10,060 nt of DNA from Endomicrobium sp. (GCA_031277075.1 JAISLV010000198.1:1-10060), one strand, 5' to 3'. Positions 1-6,166 are shown, counted from the first letter of the stretch. The notes: generated from the letters alone by a model not told the origin. Made by a program: numbers and translations.

Positions 1-388
1 AATAATATTCCGCGCCGCTTAAATAGCCCGATTCCAGCAAAACCTCAAGCGCTGCGTCAAGCCGTCCGTTTTTTACAGACGTCAAAGAAGACGTGTCAGC
101 CTGTCCGAAAGTTCCTTCCAAATAAGTTTCTTTTAATCCGTATTTTTCTTCAAGCCGTCCGAGTATAGCCGATATATTTCTTTGAGCTTGCGCATGGCAG
201 TGCAAGTCTTGTATATTTATCACTATTTCGCCGCCGCCGTAATACTTTGACGCCGTTATTTTGCCTAAAGAAGAGGGAATTCCAAACGCGTCAGCGTCAG
301 CGTCGTAATTTGAAGCAAAAACCTGCGGAGGAAATAAAATTGAGATTAAAAAGCTAAATAATACGATAACCGATACGATTTTTTTCAT
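1..388 (-). CDS. Exported protein of unknown function, N-terminal part (runs off the window)
   Basis: The first 129 residues of a minus-strand gene are visible, and the C-terminus lies outside the window. The start is an ATG at 388 preceded by AGAGAG about 6 nt upstream. Residues 1-25 form a clear Sec signal peptide: KK, a hydrophobic core, then VFA before the likely cut. The mature part has the motif INIQDLHCH (residues 57-65), followed by QAQRNI and YLEGTFG (about 89-95). An H-x-H and Q region followed by a strand ending in EG recalls the ChaN/TIKI/TraB type of fold, but this is a resemblance from memory only. No enzyme activity can be assigned. It lies 118 nt downstream of the diguanylate cyclase operon on the same strand, separated by a repeat end and a hairpin, so it may be a separate transcription unit. 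Confidence 0.8.
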   Translation of the reverse strand, partial: MKKIVSVIVLFSFLISILFPPQVFASNYDADADAFGIPSSLGKITASKYYGGGEIVINIQDLHCHAQAQRNISAILGRLEEKYGLKETYLEGTFGQADTSSLTSVKNGRLDAALEVLLESGYLSGAEYY

Positions 389-447
389 TTGAATTTCTCT
401 CTTTTACGCGCAGATAAAAACCCGCGTTTGTTAAAGAATAAACAAGA

Positions 448-470
448 CAACGGCAAAACCCCGTCCGTTG
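448..470 (-). terminator. Possible hairpin terminator between the cyclase operon and the next gene
   Basis: CAACGG at 448-453 pairs with CCGTTG at 465-470 around an 11-nt loop. Read on the minus strand it is followed by TCTTGTTTATTC, which is T-rich but not a clean T run. It sits after the second cyclase stop codon and before the start at 388. A weak intrinsic terminator is plausible but not certain. Confidence 0.35.
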
Positions 471-474
471 CGCG

Positions 475-516
475 CCCGCCTTTTTAAAGGGGAAATTATC
501 AGATTTTCAGAGACGC
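475..516 (-). repeat. Single end of the GTCTCTAAAAACC repeat family at the 3' end of the second cyclase gene
   Basis: On the minus strand this reads GCGTCTCTGAAAATC, then ATAATTTCCCCTTT, then AAAAAGGCGGGC. It has the same order of blocks as the ends near 3972 and 4186: the GTCTCT core, an ATAAATT block, a C/T block, and a GGCGG-rich block. The last codons and the TGA stop of the upstream cyclase gene lie inside the core. Confidence 0.6.
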
Positions 517-1847
517 TTTTTATAGATTACCACTTTATTTCTTCCGCTTTCTTTAGCTTCATAGAGGGCGGCGTCGGAGGCTTTTATGAGTTCGTCCACC
601 GTGTCGCCGTCTGCGGGAAAGCCTGCTATGCCTACGCTTATGGTAATTCTAAAACTCTCTTCGCCGCTTTTATACTTTTTAGCCGCTATGGCTTTATTGA
701 TTTCTTTTGCTATGTCAAGAGCTTCGCTTTCCGTTGAAACGGGAACAAAAATTATAAATTCCTCGCCGCCGTATCTTCCTGCGAAAGTTCCGAATTTGCA
801 AGAATCTGAAAGCGTTTTAGACACGGAAACTAAAACTCTGTCCCCGGTTAAATGCCCGAATTTGTCGTTCACTTTTTTAAACCAGTCTATATCAAGCATC
901 ATAATGAAAAAACCTTTGGGGTAGCGCTTTTCCCTTTCTATTTCGTTTTGAAGCCTTTCTATAAAATAGCGTCTCTTATATAAACCCGTTAAACCGTCGT
1001 TTCTGGCTTTTTCGCTTATTTCTTCCATAAGCTTTATTCTTTTTACGCTCAAAGATATTTGCGGAGAAAAAATCTGCCCTTCAAGCACGTATCTTTCGGC
1101 GTAATCTTTTTCGCACGTCAAGGTAAGGCAGCCTAAAATTTCGTTCTGCATTTTTAACGGGAGAAAAACCGCCGACTCGTTTTTGGGGCAAAATTGCGGC
1201 GTTTCTATTTCAGACGCTCTTACTATGTCAAGCAAATCGCGGTTTGAGTTAAGATATTGCAGCCACTGTTTTTCAAAAAAAGGTCTTTCGCAATAAAGAC
1301 ATTCCCATTTTGAGCGTTTTCTGTCAAAAATATTGACGCTTGTTATACCGGGTTTATTTGAAAATATTTTGCCCGCTATACTTGCGTATTCCTGCATATT
1401 TATATTTTTTGACAAGCCTCTTGCGGAAATGTAAAACTGCATTATTTTTTCAAATTCTTCCTCGTGCCTCTTTTTATCGGCGTAAATTTGAGAATGCAAA
1501 AGCAGCGCTTCCTCGCGCTTATTTTTAATATCGGAATTTCTTTGAAGATAAACTTTCTTAACGCGCGATATCCTCATTGAGAAATAATACGGAACTATCG
1601 CCGCGCAAATAAAGAAAGCGCACGAAAGAGCCGCGGGAACAGGGGCGCGTCCCATAAATTTAATCGTAAAAAAAATTGAGACCGCGGCGCATAACAGCGC
1701 TATCTCTTTTATATCTTTTGAAAAATAAAGCCCGAAAAGAGCTATAAAATAAACGTAAGCTATAACAGGCAAATTCAGCTTCATAATCAGATACGAAGCC
1801 AATGCGATATTTATCAAAATCAGCGCGGCGTTAATTTTTTTTATCAT
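507..1847 (-). CDS. Membrane-anchored GGDEF diguanylate cyclase, I-site degenerate
   Basis: 446 aa. It should make cyclic di-GMP from two GTP at the inner membrane. About four hydrophobic segments fill residues 1-90. A charged, probably coiled-coil linker follows (95-135), then a GAF-like sensory region (about 135-270), then a GGDEF domain (about 280-445). The active-site loop is intact (RYGGEEF, GGEEF at 360-364) and the metal/GTP region is intact (LDIDWFKKVND, D319). The RxxD inhibitory I-site expected just before the loop is KFGT (351-354), so product feedback through that site is probably lost. The sensory region holds five cysteines (183, 186, 220, 240, 245), with the first two as CxxC. 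The start overlaps the upstream cyclase gene by 17 nt with no strong ribosome-binding site, which suggests translational coupling. The C-terminal Arg-Leu-stop is encoded by a repeat end. Confidence 0.95.
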   Translation of the reverse strand: MIKKINAALILINIALASYLIMKLNLPVIAYVYFIALFGLYFSKDIKEIALLCAAVSIFFTIKFMGRAPVPAALSCAFFICAAIVPYYFSMRISRVKKVYLQRNSDIKNKREEALLLHSQIYADKKRHEEEFEKIMQFYISARGLSKNINMQEYASIAGKIFSNKPGITSVNIFDRKRSKWECLYCERPFFEKQWLQYLNSNRDLLDIVRASEIETPQFCPKNESAVFLPLKMQNEILGCLTLTCEKDYAERYVLEGQIFSPQISLSVKRIKLMEEISEKARNDGLTGLYKRRYFIERLQNEIEREKRYPKGFFIMMLDIDWFKKVNDKFGHLTGDRVLVSVSKTLSDSCKFGTFAGRYGGEEFIIFVPVSTESEALDIAKEINKAIAAKKYKSGEESFRITISVGIAGFPADGDTVDELIKASDAALYEAKESGRNKVVIYKKRL

Positions 1848-3222
1848 TTTCTAAATCCGCCGTTTGGCATTTGTATCCGACAGTTTTGTTTCTCCCCGTA
1901 TTTTTAGCCTCGTATAAAGCGTCGTCGGCAAGCTTTATAAGTTCGTCTTCAACTAACGAACCGTCGGGGTCAAATTCCACAAAACCTACGCTAACAGTCA
2001 AATTCACCTGCGCGGGCGCAGGGAGGTAAAATTTTTCTTTTTCTATCGTCTTTCTTATTTCTTCAAGTATTTTTCCAGCGTGGTAGACGTCTGAGTGCAT
2101 AAGAATTACGGCAAACTCTTCCCCGCCGTATCTGGCTATAAAATCCGACTTTCTAAATCTGGCGCGCAATATAAAAGCCAGATGGCTTAAAACTATATCC
2201 CCGCTTTGATGACCGTAAGAGTCGTTAATTGTTTTAAAGAAATCTATGTCTATAATCGCCAAGGTAAGCGGAACGCCCGTCGCTTTGGCGCGGCGCATTT
2301 CTTCTCTAAGCCTTTCTTTAAAAAATTTGTGCGTGTAAAGCCCCGTAAGACCGTCCGTAATCGACAAAAGACGGAGCTGATTGTAAAGATAATAATTGTT
2401 TAAAAACTCGCTTATTATTCCCGACAGCGTTGAAAGAAGCCTTAAATTAGAATCGCAAAAAGCGTTCACCTTAGGCGATACTCCTCTTAAAACGCCCCAG
2501 AAATTTCCGTTAAGCTCCACAGGAATAGCTATAACTGACAAATATTTATCCTGCGTCAGCTCAAACCTGTCTTCAGAAGATAAATCCGTTATAATGAGCG
2601 GCAGTCCCGTGTTTTTCACATATTGCGCAAAAACGTCCCTTTGGGCGTTTTTTTTGAGCTGCCAAGCGCCGACGCCTATAAACTGTAAAGCCAATTCCGC
2701 AGATTTTTCCATAATTTCATTTTCGTCAAGAGAGATTTGGAAAGTTTCAAGCATTCGTCCTACGGTTTGGAAATTTTGTATCTGCTGCGAAATATTTGAA
2801 ATTCTTTTGCGTCCATTTGCTATTTCGTTTTGAATTACGCTGGTTTCTCGGTCAAGAGTTTCGTATTCTTCGTCCATAGCGTTTTTGGTCGACAGATAAG
2901 ATTCGCTGTAAAGCTGCAGCGCAAAATAAAAAAAAGCAAGCCACGCGCAAAAATAAGCGACAAACACTTTTTCACGCAAGGCGTCAAAAAAAATCAAAGA
3001 CAGAATTCCCGCCGTAATAGAAAAAACGGTAAAAAGAGCCGCAGAAATTTTGCCTGAAACAAAATATAAAATAAAAATTAAAAAGGCTATAAGAGGAAAG
3101 TAATCCGCAGGGTCTTTCAAAAACTTTGTAATCCAAACTATAAACAACGCCCCCGCCAAAACGGGCAAAGCCGTAGTTGAAAACATATCAAACGCGCTTT
3201 TTAATAGTTTAGAATTGTTCAT
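1831..3222 (-). CDS. Membrane-anchored GGDEF diguanylate cyclase with intact I-site
   Basis: 463 aa, with the same layout as its downstream neighbour. Hydrophobic membrane segments span about 14-105, a coiled-coil-like stretch about 111-160, a GAF-like region about 160-275 and a GGDEF domain about 285-450. The active-site loop is RYGGEEF (GGEEF at 366-370), the metal region is IDIDFFKTIND (D325), and the inhibitory I-site is intact as RKSD (357-360), directly before FIARYGG. It should be a catalytically active, feedback-inhibited c-di-GMP synthase at the membrane. No EAL or HD-GYP domain is fused, so it is a synthase only. The ATG at 3222 lies inside the 3' end of the SpoVG-like gene (14-nt overlap), and its own end overlaps the next cyclase by 17 nt. 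The three genes therefore look like one coupled operon. The signal sensed is unknown. Confidence 0.95.
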   Translation of the reverse strand: MNNSKLLKSAFDMFSTTALPVLAGALFIVWITKFLKDPADYFPLIAFLIFILYFVSGKISAALFTVFSITAGILSLIFFDALREKVFVAYFCAWLAFFYFALQLYSESYLSTKNAMDEEYETLDRETSVIQNEIANGRKRISNISQQIQNFQTVGRMLETFQISLDENEIMEKSAELALQFIGVGAWQLKKNAQRDVFAQYVKNTGLPLIITDLSSEDRFELTQDKYLSVIAIPVELNGNFWGVLRGVSPKVNAFCDSNLRLLSTLSGIISEFLNNYYLYNQLRLLSITDGLTGLYTHKFFKERLREEMRRAKATGVPLTLAIIDIDFFKTINDSYGHQSGDIVLSHLAFILRARFRKSDFIARYGGEEFAVILMHSDVYHAGKILEEIRKTIEKEKFYLPAPAQVNLTVSVGFVEFDPDGSLVEDELIKLADDALYEAKNTGRNKTVGYKCQTADLENDKKN

Positions 3223-3760
3223 ACTGTTTATTATAGCGTTGAATTAATTCGTTTTCAATATTATTCTTTAAATATTTATTTATTATAATAAATTCTTTTT
3301 TCCAAGAAGTTCCGATTTTCTTTGAAGGCCATGCAATCCATAAACCGTATTTCCCATCCATAATGCGGCACTCAACCTCAAATTTTTCTTCAAAAATAAC
3401 GGATGCGAAAGCCTTTATGGTTTTATGGGAAGCTATTGTTTTAAATTTATTGATTTTAAAAGCGGTTTCTGCAGAGGTTTTAGAAATTTTATTCGCTTCT
3501 ATGTCTTCAAAGAGTTTTTTTGCAAACTCCCTTTGTAAAACGGAAAAATTCTTATAAATTTTACCGCCGCGCGCATATTCTGGGAATGAAACTTTCCCAT
3601 TTGACAAAGAAACGCCTGAAATTTTAATAGAATTGTTAAAAGTCACCGTATACTCGTCTGCGTTTTTTTCAATATCTGTGATAAAAAGCTCGGCATATAC
3701 GCAGCAAGCGCAAAACAAAATCGCCGCGCAAAATGTAAAAACTACTTTTATTTTTTGCAT
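3209..3760 (-). CDS. Secreted protein with SpoVG-like domain(s)
   Basis: 183 aa from the ATG at 3760. An in-frame TTG at 3784 would add eight residues, but the GAGGGG before it is too close, and the ATG gives a textbook signal peptide (MQKIK, hydrophobic core, VYA then cut near residue 23). The C-terminal half (about 102-180) resembles SpoVG: IKAFASVIFEEKFEV, then RIMDGKYGLWIAWPSKK, then a helix-like tail. The N-terminal half (about 25-87) looks like a second, diverged copy: a strand region, SLSNGKVSFPEY, GGKIYKNF, then a helix. SpoVG of Firmicutes is a cytoplasmic nucleic-acid-binding regulator of about 90-100 aa, so an exported double version is unusual, and its role outside the cytoplasm cannot be stated. 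It is the first gene of the operon with the two cyclases. Confidence 0.8.
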   Translation of the reverse strand: MQKIKVVFTFCAAILFCACCVYAELFITDIEKNADEYTVTFNNSIKISGVSLSNGKVSFPEYARGGKIYKNFSVLQREFAKKLFEDIEANKISKTSAETAFKINKFKTIASHKTIKAFASVIFEEKFEVECRIMDGKYGLWIAWPSKKIGTSWKKEFIIINKYLKNNIENELIQRYNKQYEQF

Positions 3761-3823
3761 AAAAACCCACAAAAAACAGCGCAAAACCCCTCAACTTCCA
3801 AGCCTTCGCAAAAAAAACGCTCA

Positions 3824-3852
3824 ATTACCCAAGAAAGTTTAAAAGTTTTCAA
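3824..3852 (-). promoter_or_regulatory. Candidate promoter of the SpoVG-like/cyclase operon
   Basis: On the minus strand TTGAAA (3852-3847) is separated by 17 nt from GGTAAT (3829-3824). The -35 matches five of six sigma70 positions and the -10 four of six. It lies 64 nt before the ATG at 3760, downstream of the repeat at 3875-3972. It was assigned by eye only. Confidence 0.35.
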
Positions 3853-3874
3853 CATAAAATTTTAACATAAATGG

Positions 3875-3972
3875 ACTTCTCTAAAAACCCGTATATCGCA
3901 ACGAAAAAATACCCTGCAGGGCAAGCCCGCCGCCTCTTTTAAAAAAAGGGAATTTATCGGGTTTTTAAGAAT
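3875..3972. repeat. Short member of the GTCTCTAAAAACC inverted-end repeat family
   Basis: The left end reads TTCTCTAAAAACCCG and the right end, on the opposite strand, TTCTTAAAAACCCG, so about 98 nt are bounded by imperfect inverted ends. The interior holds the palindrome CCCTGCAGGG, then GGGCAAGCCCGCCG (3919-3932) and a CCTCTTTT/AAAAAAAGGG stretch that can pair. The right half matches the single end at 4131-4186 block for block. Confidence 0.6.
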
Positions 3973-4025
3973 ACAAGAAAAGCGTCTTTTTTAGAATTTT
4001 ATCGCCAAAACCGACAATTAAAAAT

Positions 4026-4099
4026 TCGGGGAGACAGGACTTGAACCTGCAGCCTCCTGCTCCCAAAGCAGGCGCGATAGCCAATTACGCTACTCCCCG
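4026..4099 (-). tRNA. tRNA-Pro (anticodon TGG)
   Basis: On the minus strand this is a complete cloverleaf of 74 nt. The acceptor stem CGGGGAG pairs with CTCCCCG, followed by discriminator A. The D-arm carries GG in the loop. The anticodon stem CCTGC/GCAGG holds the loop TTTGGGA with anticodon TGG, which reads CCA. The variable loop is AGGCT and the T-arm is GCAGG-TTCAAGT-CCTGT. C1 and G72 are as expected for proline tRNA. CCA is not encoded. It lies between two direct copies of a repeat end. Confidence 0.97.
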
Positions 4100-4130
4100 A
4101 TTAACAATAACCGAATCTTTACAATCTCGT

Positions 4131-4186
4131 CGGGCAAGCCCGCCGTCCTTTTTACAACAATGAGAATTTATAAAATTTTAGAGACA
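4131..4186 (-). repeat. Single end of the GTCTCTAAAAACC repeat family at the 3' end of rdgB
   Basis: On the minus strand it reads GATGTCTCTAAAATTTTA, then TAAATTCTC, AAAAAGGACGGCGGGC and TTGCCC. The 14-mer GGGCAAGCCCGCCG (4132-4145) is identical to the one at 3919-3932 in the same orientation. The rdgB stop codon TAA (4180-4178) is the TAA of the repeat core. The GGG-CTTG-CCC part can fold into a small tetraloop hairpin. Confidence 0.6.
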
Positions 4187-4774
4187 TCTTTTTATAATTT
4201 CTTTTGCCTTTTGTAAAGCCATTGCGCGATGGCTTATTCTATTTTTCGTATCCGAAGTAAGTTCGGCAAAAGTTTTATTTTCCTGCGGAATATAAAATAT
4301 CGGGTCGTATCCGAAACCGTTTGAGCCTGAAATTTTATCGGTTATTATACCAAAAATTTCGCCGCGCGCAAAATGGCATTCGCCTTTAGGGCTTGAAACC
4401 GCTATGACGCAGGCAAATTTTGCCGTTCTTTTTTCCTGCGGAACGCCTTTTAACAAAGACAAAAGTTTTTTATTGTTATCTTCGTAAGAGCAATGCTCGC
4501 CCGCAAATCTTGCCGAGTACACTCCGGGCGCGCCGTCTAAAAAATCAACTTCAAGCCCCGTGTCGTCTGCAAGAACCCACTTATTAAAAAACAAAGCCGC
4601 TTCTCTCGCTTTTTTTGCGGCGTTTTCTTCAAGAGTATATCCGTCTTCTACGGTTTTAGGAAAAGACGGCATATCTGACATTGGAATAAATTTAACGTTT
4701 AAATCTTTTAAAACGTCTTTTACTTCTTGCGCTTTATGTTTGTTGCCTGTGGCAATTATCATCTCTGTTATCAT
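4178..4774 (-). CDS. rdgB: XTP/dITP pyrophosphatase (RdgB/HAM1 family)
   Basis: 198 aa from the ATG at 4774. It hydrolyses non-canonical purine triphosphates (XTP, dITP, ITP) to monophosphate and pyrophosphate, keeping deaminated bases out of DNA and RNA. All family motifs are present: ATGNKHK near the N-terminus, the EDG-TLEENA stretch, LADDTGLEVDFLDGAPGVYS (the second Asp, residue 71, matches catalytic Asp69 of the E. coli enzyme), GFGYDPIF and SHRAMAL. Length fits the family. Possible starts are ATG at 4801, 4774 and 4762. The 4774 start leaves four residues before the conserved strand, as in relatives, with a GAGG 12 nt upstream, so the exact start is uncertain. The last residues (KRCL) and the stop come from an overlapping repeat end. 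It lies downstream of a thioesterase gene and upstream of tRNA-Pro on the same strand. Confidence 0.96.
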   Translation of the reverse strand: MITEMIIATGNKHKAQEVKDVLKDLNVKFIPMSDMPSFPKTVEDGYTLEENAAKKAREAALFFNKWVLADDTGLEVDFLDGAPGVYSARFAGEHCSYEDNNKKLLSLLKGVPQEKRTAKFACVIAVSSPKGECHFARGEIFGIITDKISGSNGFGYDPIFYIPQENKTFAELTSDTKNRISHRAMALQKAKEIIKRCL

Positions 4775-4827
4775 ATTTACCAAAAACCTCAAAATGCGCA
4801 TAGCGCCGATTTTTACGTCTTTTTATC

Positions 4828-4833
4828 ATTATA
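4828..4833 (-). promoter_or_regulatory. Possible -10 box for rdgB
   Basis: A perfect TATAAT on the minus strand lies in the 120-nt gap between the thioesterase and rdgB. No good -35 stands 16-18 nt upstream, so it is only a weak candidate promoter. It could give rdgB its own transcript. Confidence 0.3.
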
Positions 4834-4894
4834 AATAAATTCAAGACAAGGTTTTGCGCCGGGTTTATACGGCAAACGGCAAAGAGGATTGCGG

Positions 4895-5623
4895 TTATGC
4901 CCATTTACTACAGACCGACGCTATTTCTTTTAAATCTCTGGCTCTTGTAAGAATATGCCAAAACGATAATTCTTCAACGCGGTATGTTTTTACTATAATT
5001 TTTTCGCCTTGCAGCGCTTCGGTTTTAAAATTAATCGCAATGTTTTTTAGAAATTTTTCCCGTCTTATTTCTTCGGGCGCGCCTTCAACCGCCCACGCCG
5101 TAAAGTGCGTGTTGTTGACGTGTCCGTTTAAATCTATATCTTCAAGCCTTGAAACTATTTCAATTTCTGAAACAGGCGAAACTCCGTTAAAGTTCGGCTG
5201 TTTTACATCGTTTTCTTTCATAGCTAAAACATATCCGCCGTCTTTATTGAGCAGGTTTTCGGGGGTCTTAACTATTTTGCGTTTTTCCAAATCAAAAACC
5301 AGCCACCAGCTTGCCGCAGCCGCGATTTCTTCGCCTTTTTCATTATAAAAAATAAATTCTCTTCGGCTTTTAATTTTATCGCTGAAAGCGTGCCAAGTTT
5401 TAACTTGCAAAGTTTCAATTCCTGCCGCTTTGCCTTTTATTTCAAATTCAAGTTTGACTAAAACCCAAGCCGCGCCTTGACGCGCCAAATCTTCCCACCC
5501 CGCAGAAAGCGACCGCGCGTCGTTAGCCGCCGCCTGCTGCGCGTAATTTTGCAATGACCACACGGGCAAAAAACCGTCTGAAGCTAACTCGCTGTAGCGG
5601 ATATTAAAATTTTCAGTAAGCAT
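4895..5623 (-). CDS. Acyl-ACP thioesterase (FatA/FatB-like, double hotdog)
   Basis: 242 aa, the usual size for the bacterial members. It should release free fatty acids from acyl-ACP in the cytoplasm. The N-terminal hotdog unit (about 1-130) carries WEDLARQGAAWVL and TWHAFSDKIKSRREF. The C-terminal unit holds the catalytic stretch DIDLNGHVNNTHF: Asp164, Asn166 and His168 follow the DxNxH pattern of plant enzymes. Glu202 lies 38 residues after Asp164, the same spacing as the catalytic Glu in the plant FatB studied structurally. The Cys that follows it in plants is Ala203 here. The start ATG at 5623 has AGGGG five nt upstream, and that site can be folded into a small G:C hairpin with the adjacent repeat end. 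A 351-nt repeat element forms its upstream region. Confidence 0.93.
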   Translation of the reverse strand: MLTENFNIRYSELASDGFLPVWSLQNYAQQAAANDARSLSAGWEDLARQGAAWVLVKLEFEIKGKAAGIETLQVKTWHAFSDKIKSRREFIFYNEKGEEIAAAASWWLVFDLEKRKIVKTPENLLNKDGGYVLAMKENDVKQPNFNGVSPVSEIEIVSRLEDIDLNGHVNNTHFTAWAVEGAPEEIRREKFLKNIAINFKTEALQGEKIIVKTYRVEELSFWHILTRARDLKEIASVCSKWA

Positions 5624-5628
5624 AAAAT

Positions 5629-5640
5629 CCCCTATTGGGG
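5629..5640 (-). promoter_or_regulatory. Ribosome-binding site of the thioesterase within a G:C hairpin
   Basis: On the minus strand CCCC-AATA-GGGG folds into a 4-bp stem whose 3' arm is the Shine-Dalgarno sequence (AGGGGA, then TTTT, then ATG). The 5' arm belongs to the outermost bases of the repeat element. It could dampen initiation. It is short and may have no effect. Confidence 0.4.
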
Positions 5641-5765
5641 GTCTCTAAAAAACCCAACGCCGTTAATTAACCTTTATTTATAAAGGGGAGGCGGCGGAAC
5701 GCCGACGGGGGTTTGCTTTTGTTGTTGCCGTTATGTCTGTCATACAAAACCGATGCGGAGCATCG

Positions 5766-5784
5766 CCCTGAATTTATTTCAGGG
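5766..5784. repeat. CCCTGAA-TTTAT-TTCAGGG hairpin inside the 351-nt element
   Basis: A perfect 7-bp inverted repeat with a 5-nt loop. A related hairpin lies at 5865-5883. Together they form an inverted pair of AATTTATTTC units about 80 nt apart, a pattern I have seen in short interspersed repeats of many bacteria. Confidence 0.65.
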
Positions 5785-5864
5785 TCTGCTGTTTTTTGTT
5801 TTTTCAGCGTCTCTTTCAGTATCTGTTGTTTGCTGTTTTTTTGCGGTTGACGCTTAACGGCAGA

Positions 5865-5883
5865 TTCTGAAATAAATTCGGAA
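5865..5883. repeat. TTCTGAA-ATAAA-TTCGGAA hairpin inside the 351-nt element
   Basis: A 7-bp inverted repeat with one non-Watson-Crick position, followed by ATGACGG. Read on the minus strand it is the partner of the hairpin at 5766-5784 in the opposite orientation. Confidence 0.6.
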
Positions 5884-5964
5884 ATGACGGACAACTGCGA
5901 AAGGCAAAGACGCGGCTTGCATTTTCTTCTTTGAACTGCCGCAAAAAGCGCGGCAATTGCGAAC

Positions 5965-5970
5965 ATTATA
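5965..5970 (-). promoter_or_regulatory. TATAAT box in the conserved end of the 351-nt element
   Basis: A perfect -10 consensus on the minus strand, reading into the element and toward the thioesterase. A -35 would fall just outside the element, 17 nt upstream, where no good match is seen (ATATAT-like). The same box occurs in the element at 8829-9009. Confidence 0.4.
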
Positions 5971-6016
5971 GGTTTTTAGAGACACCCATATATAATAAAA
6001 AAGCTCAGACAGCTAA

Positions 6017-6166
6017 ACGGAGTTGGGAAAAGCATATCTGATAGCAACAGAATTATTAGAATTTCACGCTCTCATTTCAGCAGAGCAAGGTTTAGATATT
6101 AAATTAAACAATAATTTTAATAGCCCGTCAAATGACGACAAAGACGAGTCTATTTACAGGCGATAG
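6017..6166 (+). pseudogene. Possible gene remnant, C-terminal fragment of unknown family
   Basis: An open stretch of 49 codons ending in TAG has a coding-like composition (AYLIATELLEFHALISAEQG, then an Asn/Asp-rich tail). It has no ATG and no ribosome-binding site, and its frame is closed at the 5' side by TAA at 6014, about 27 nt from the element end at 5987. It could be the tail of a gene broken near the element insertion. I do not recognise the family. It may also be chance. Confidence 0.3.

Larger units (their letters stand above)
5637..5987 (-). mobile_element. Complete 351-nt element with GTCTCTAAAAACC inverted ends (MITE-like)
   Basis: The left end is GGGGGTCTCTAAAAAACCC (5637-5655) and the right end, on the minus strand, GGGTGTCTCTAAAAACC (5987-5971). 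From the right end inward, 68 nt match 8829-8896 with six differences, including TATAAT and a TTGCCGC/GCGGCAG hairpin. The left end has a CCTTTATTTATAAAGG hairpin and GGCGGCGG, as in the other left-type ends. The interior holds two AATTTATTTC-type hairpins. No transposase is encoded, and the only open frame inside (5667-5966) is not gene-like. It sits 13 nt before the thioesterase start. Confidence 0.65.

Noticed and set aside
2396..2833. 145-aa plus-strand frame within the first cyclase
   Set aside because: It is the complement of a clear GAF/GGDEF protein and has no own signals.
3761..3784. TTG start eight codons upstream for the SpoVG-like gene
   Set aside because: The GAGGGG is only about 2 nt from the TTG, and the ATG at 3760 gives a normal signal peptide.
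5667..5966. 99-aa open frame on the minus strand
   Set aside because: It lies wholly inside the 351-nt repeat element, runs through the repeat hairpins, has low-complexity basic composition and no ribosome-binding site, and is not shared with the 181-nt copy.
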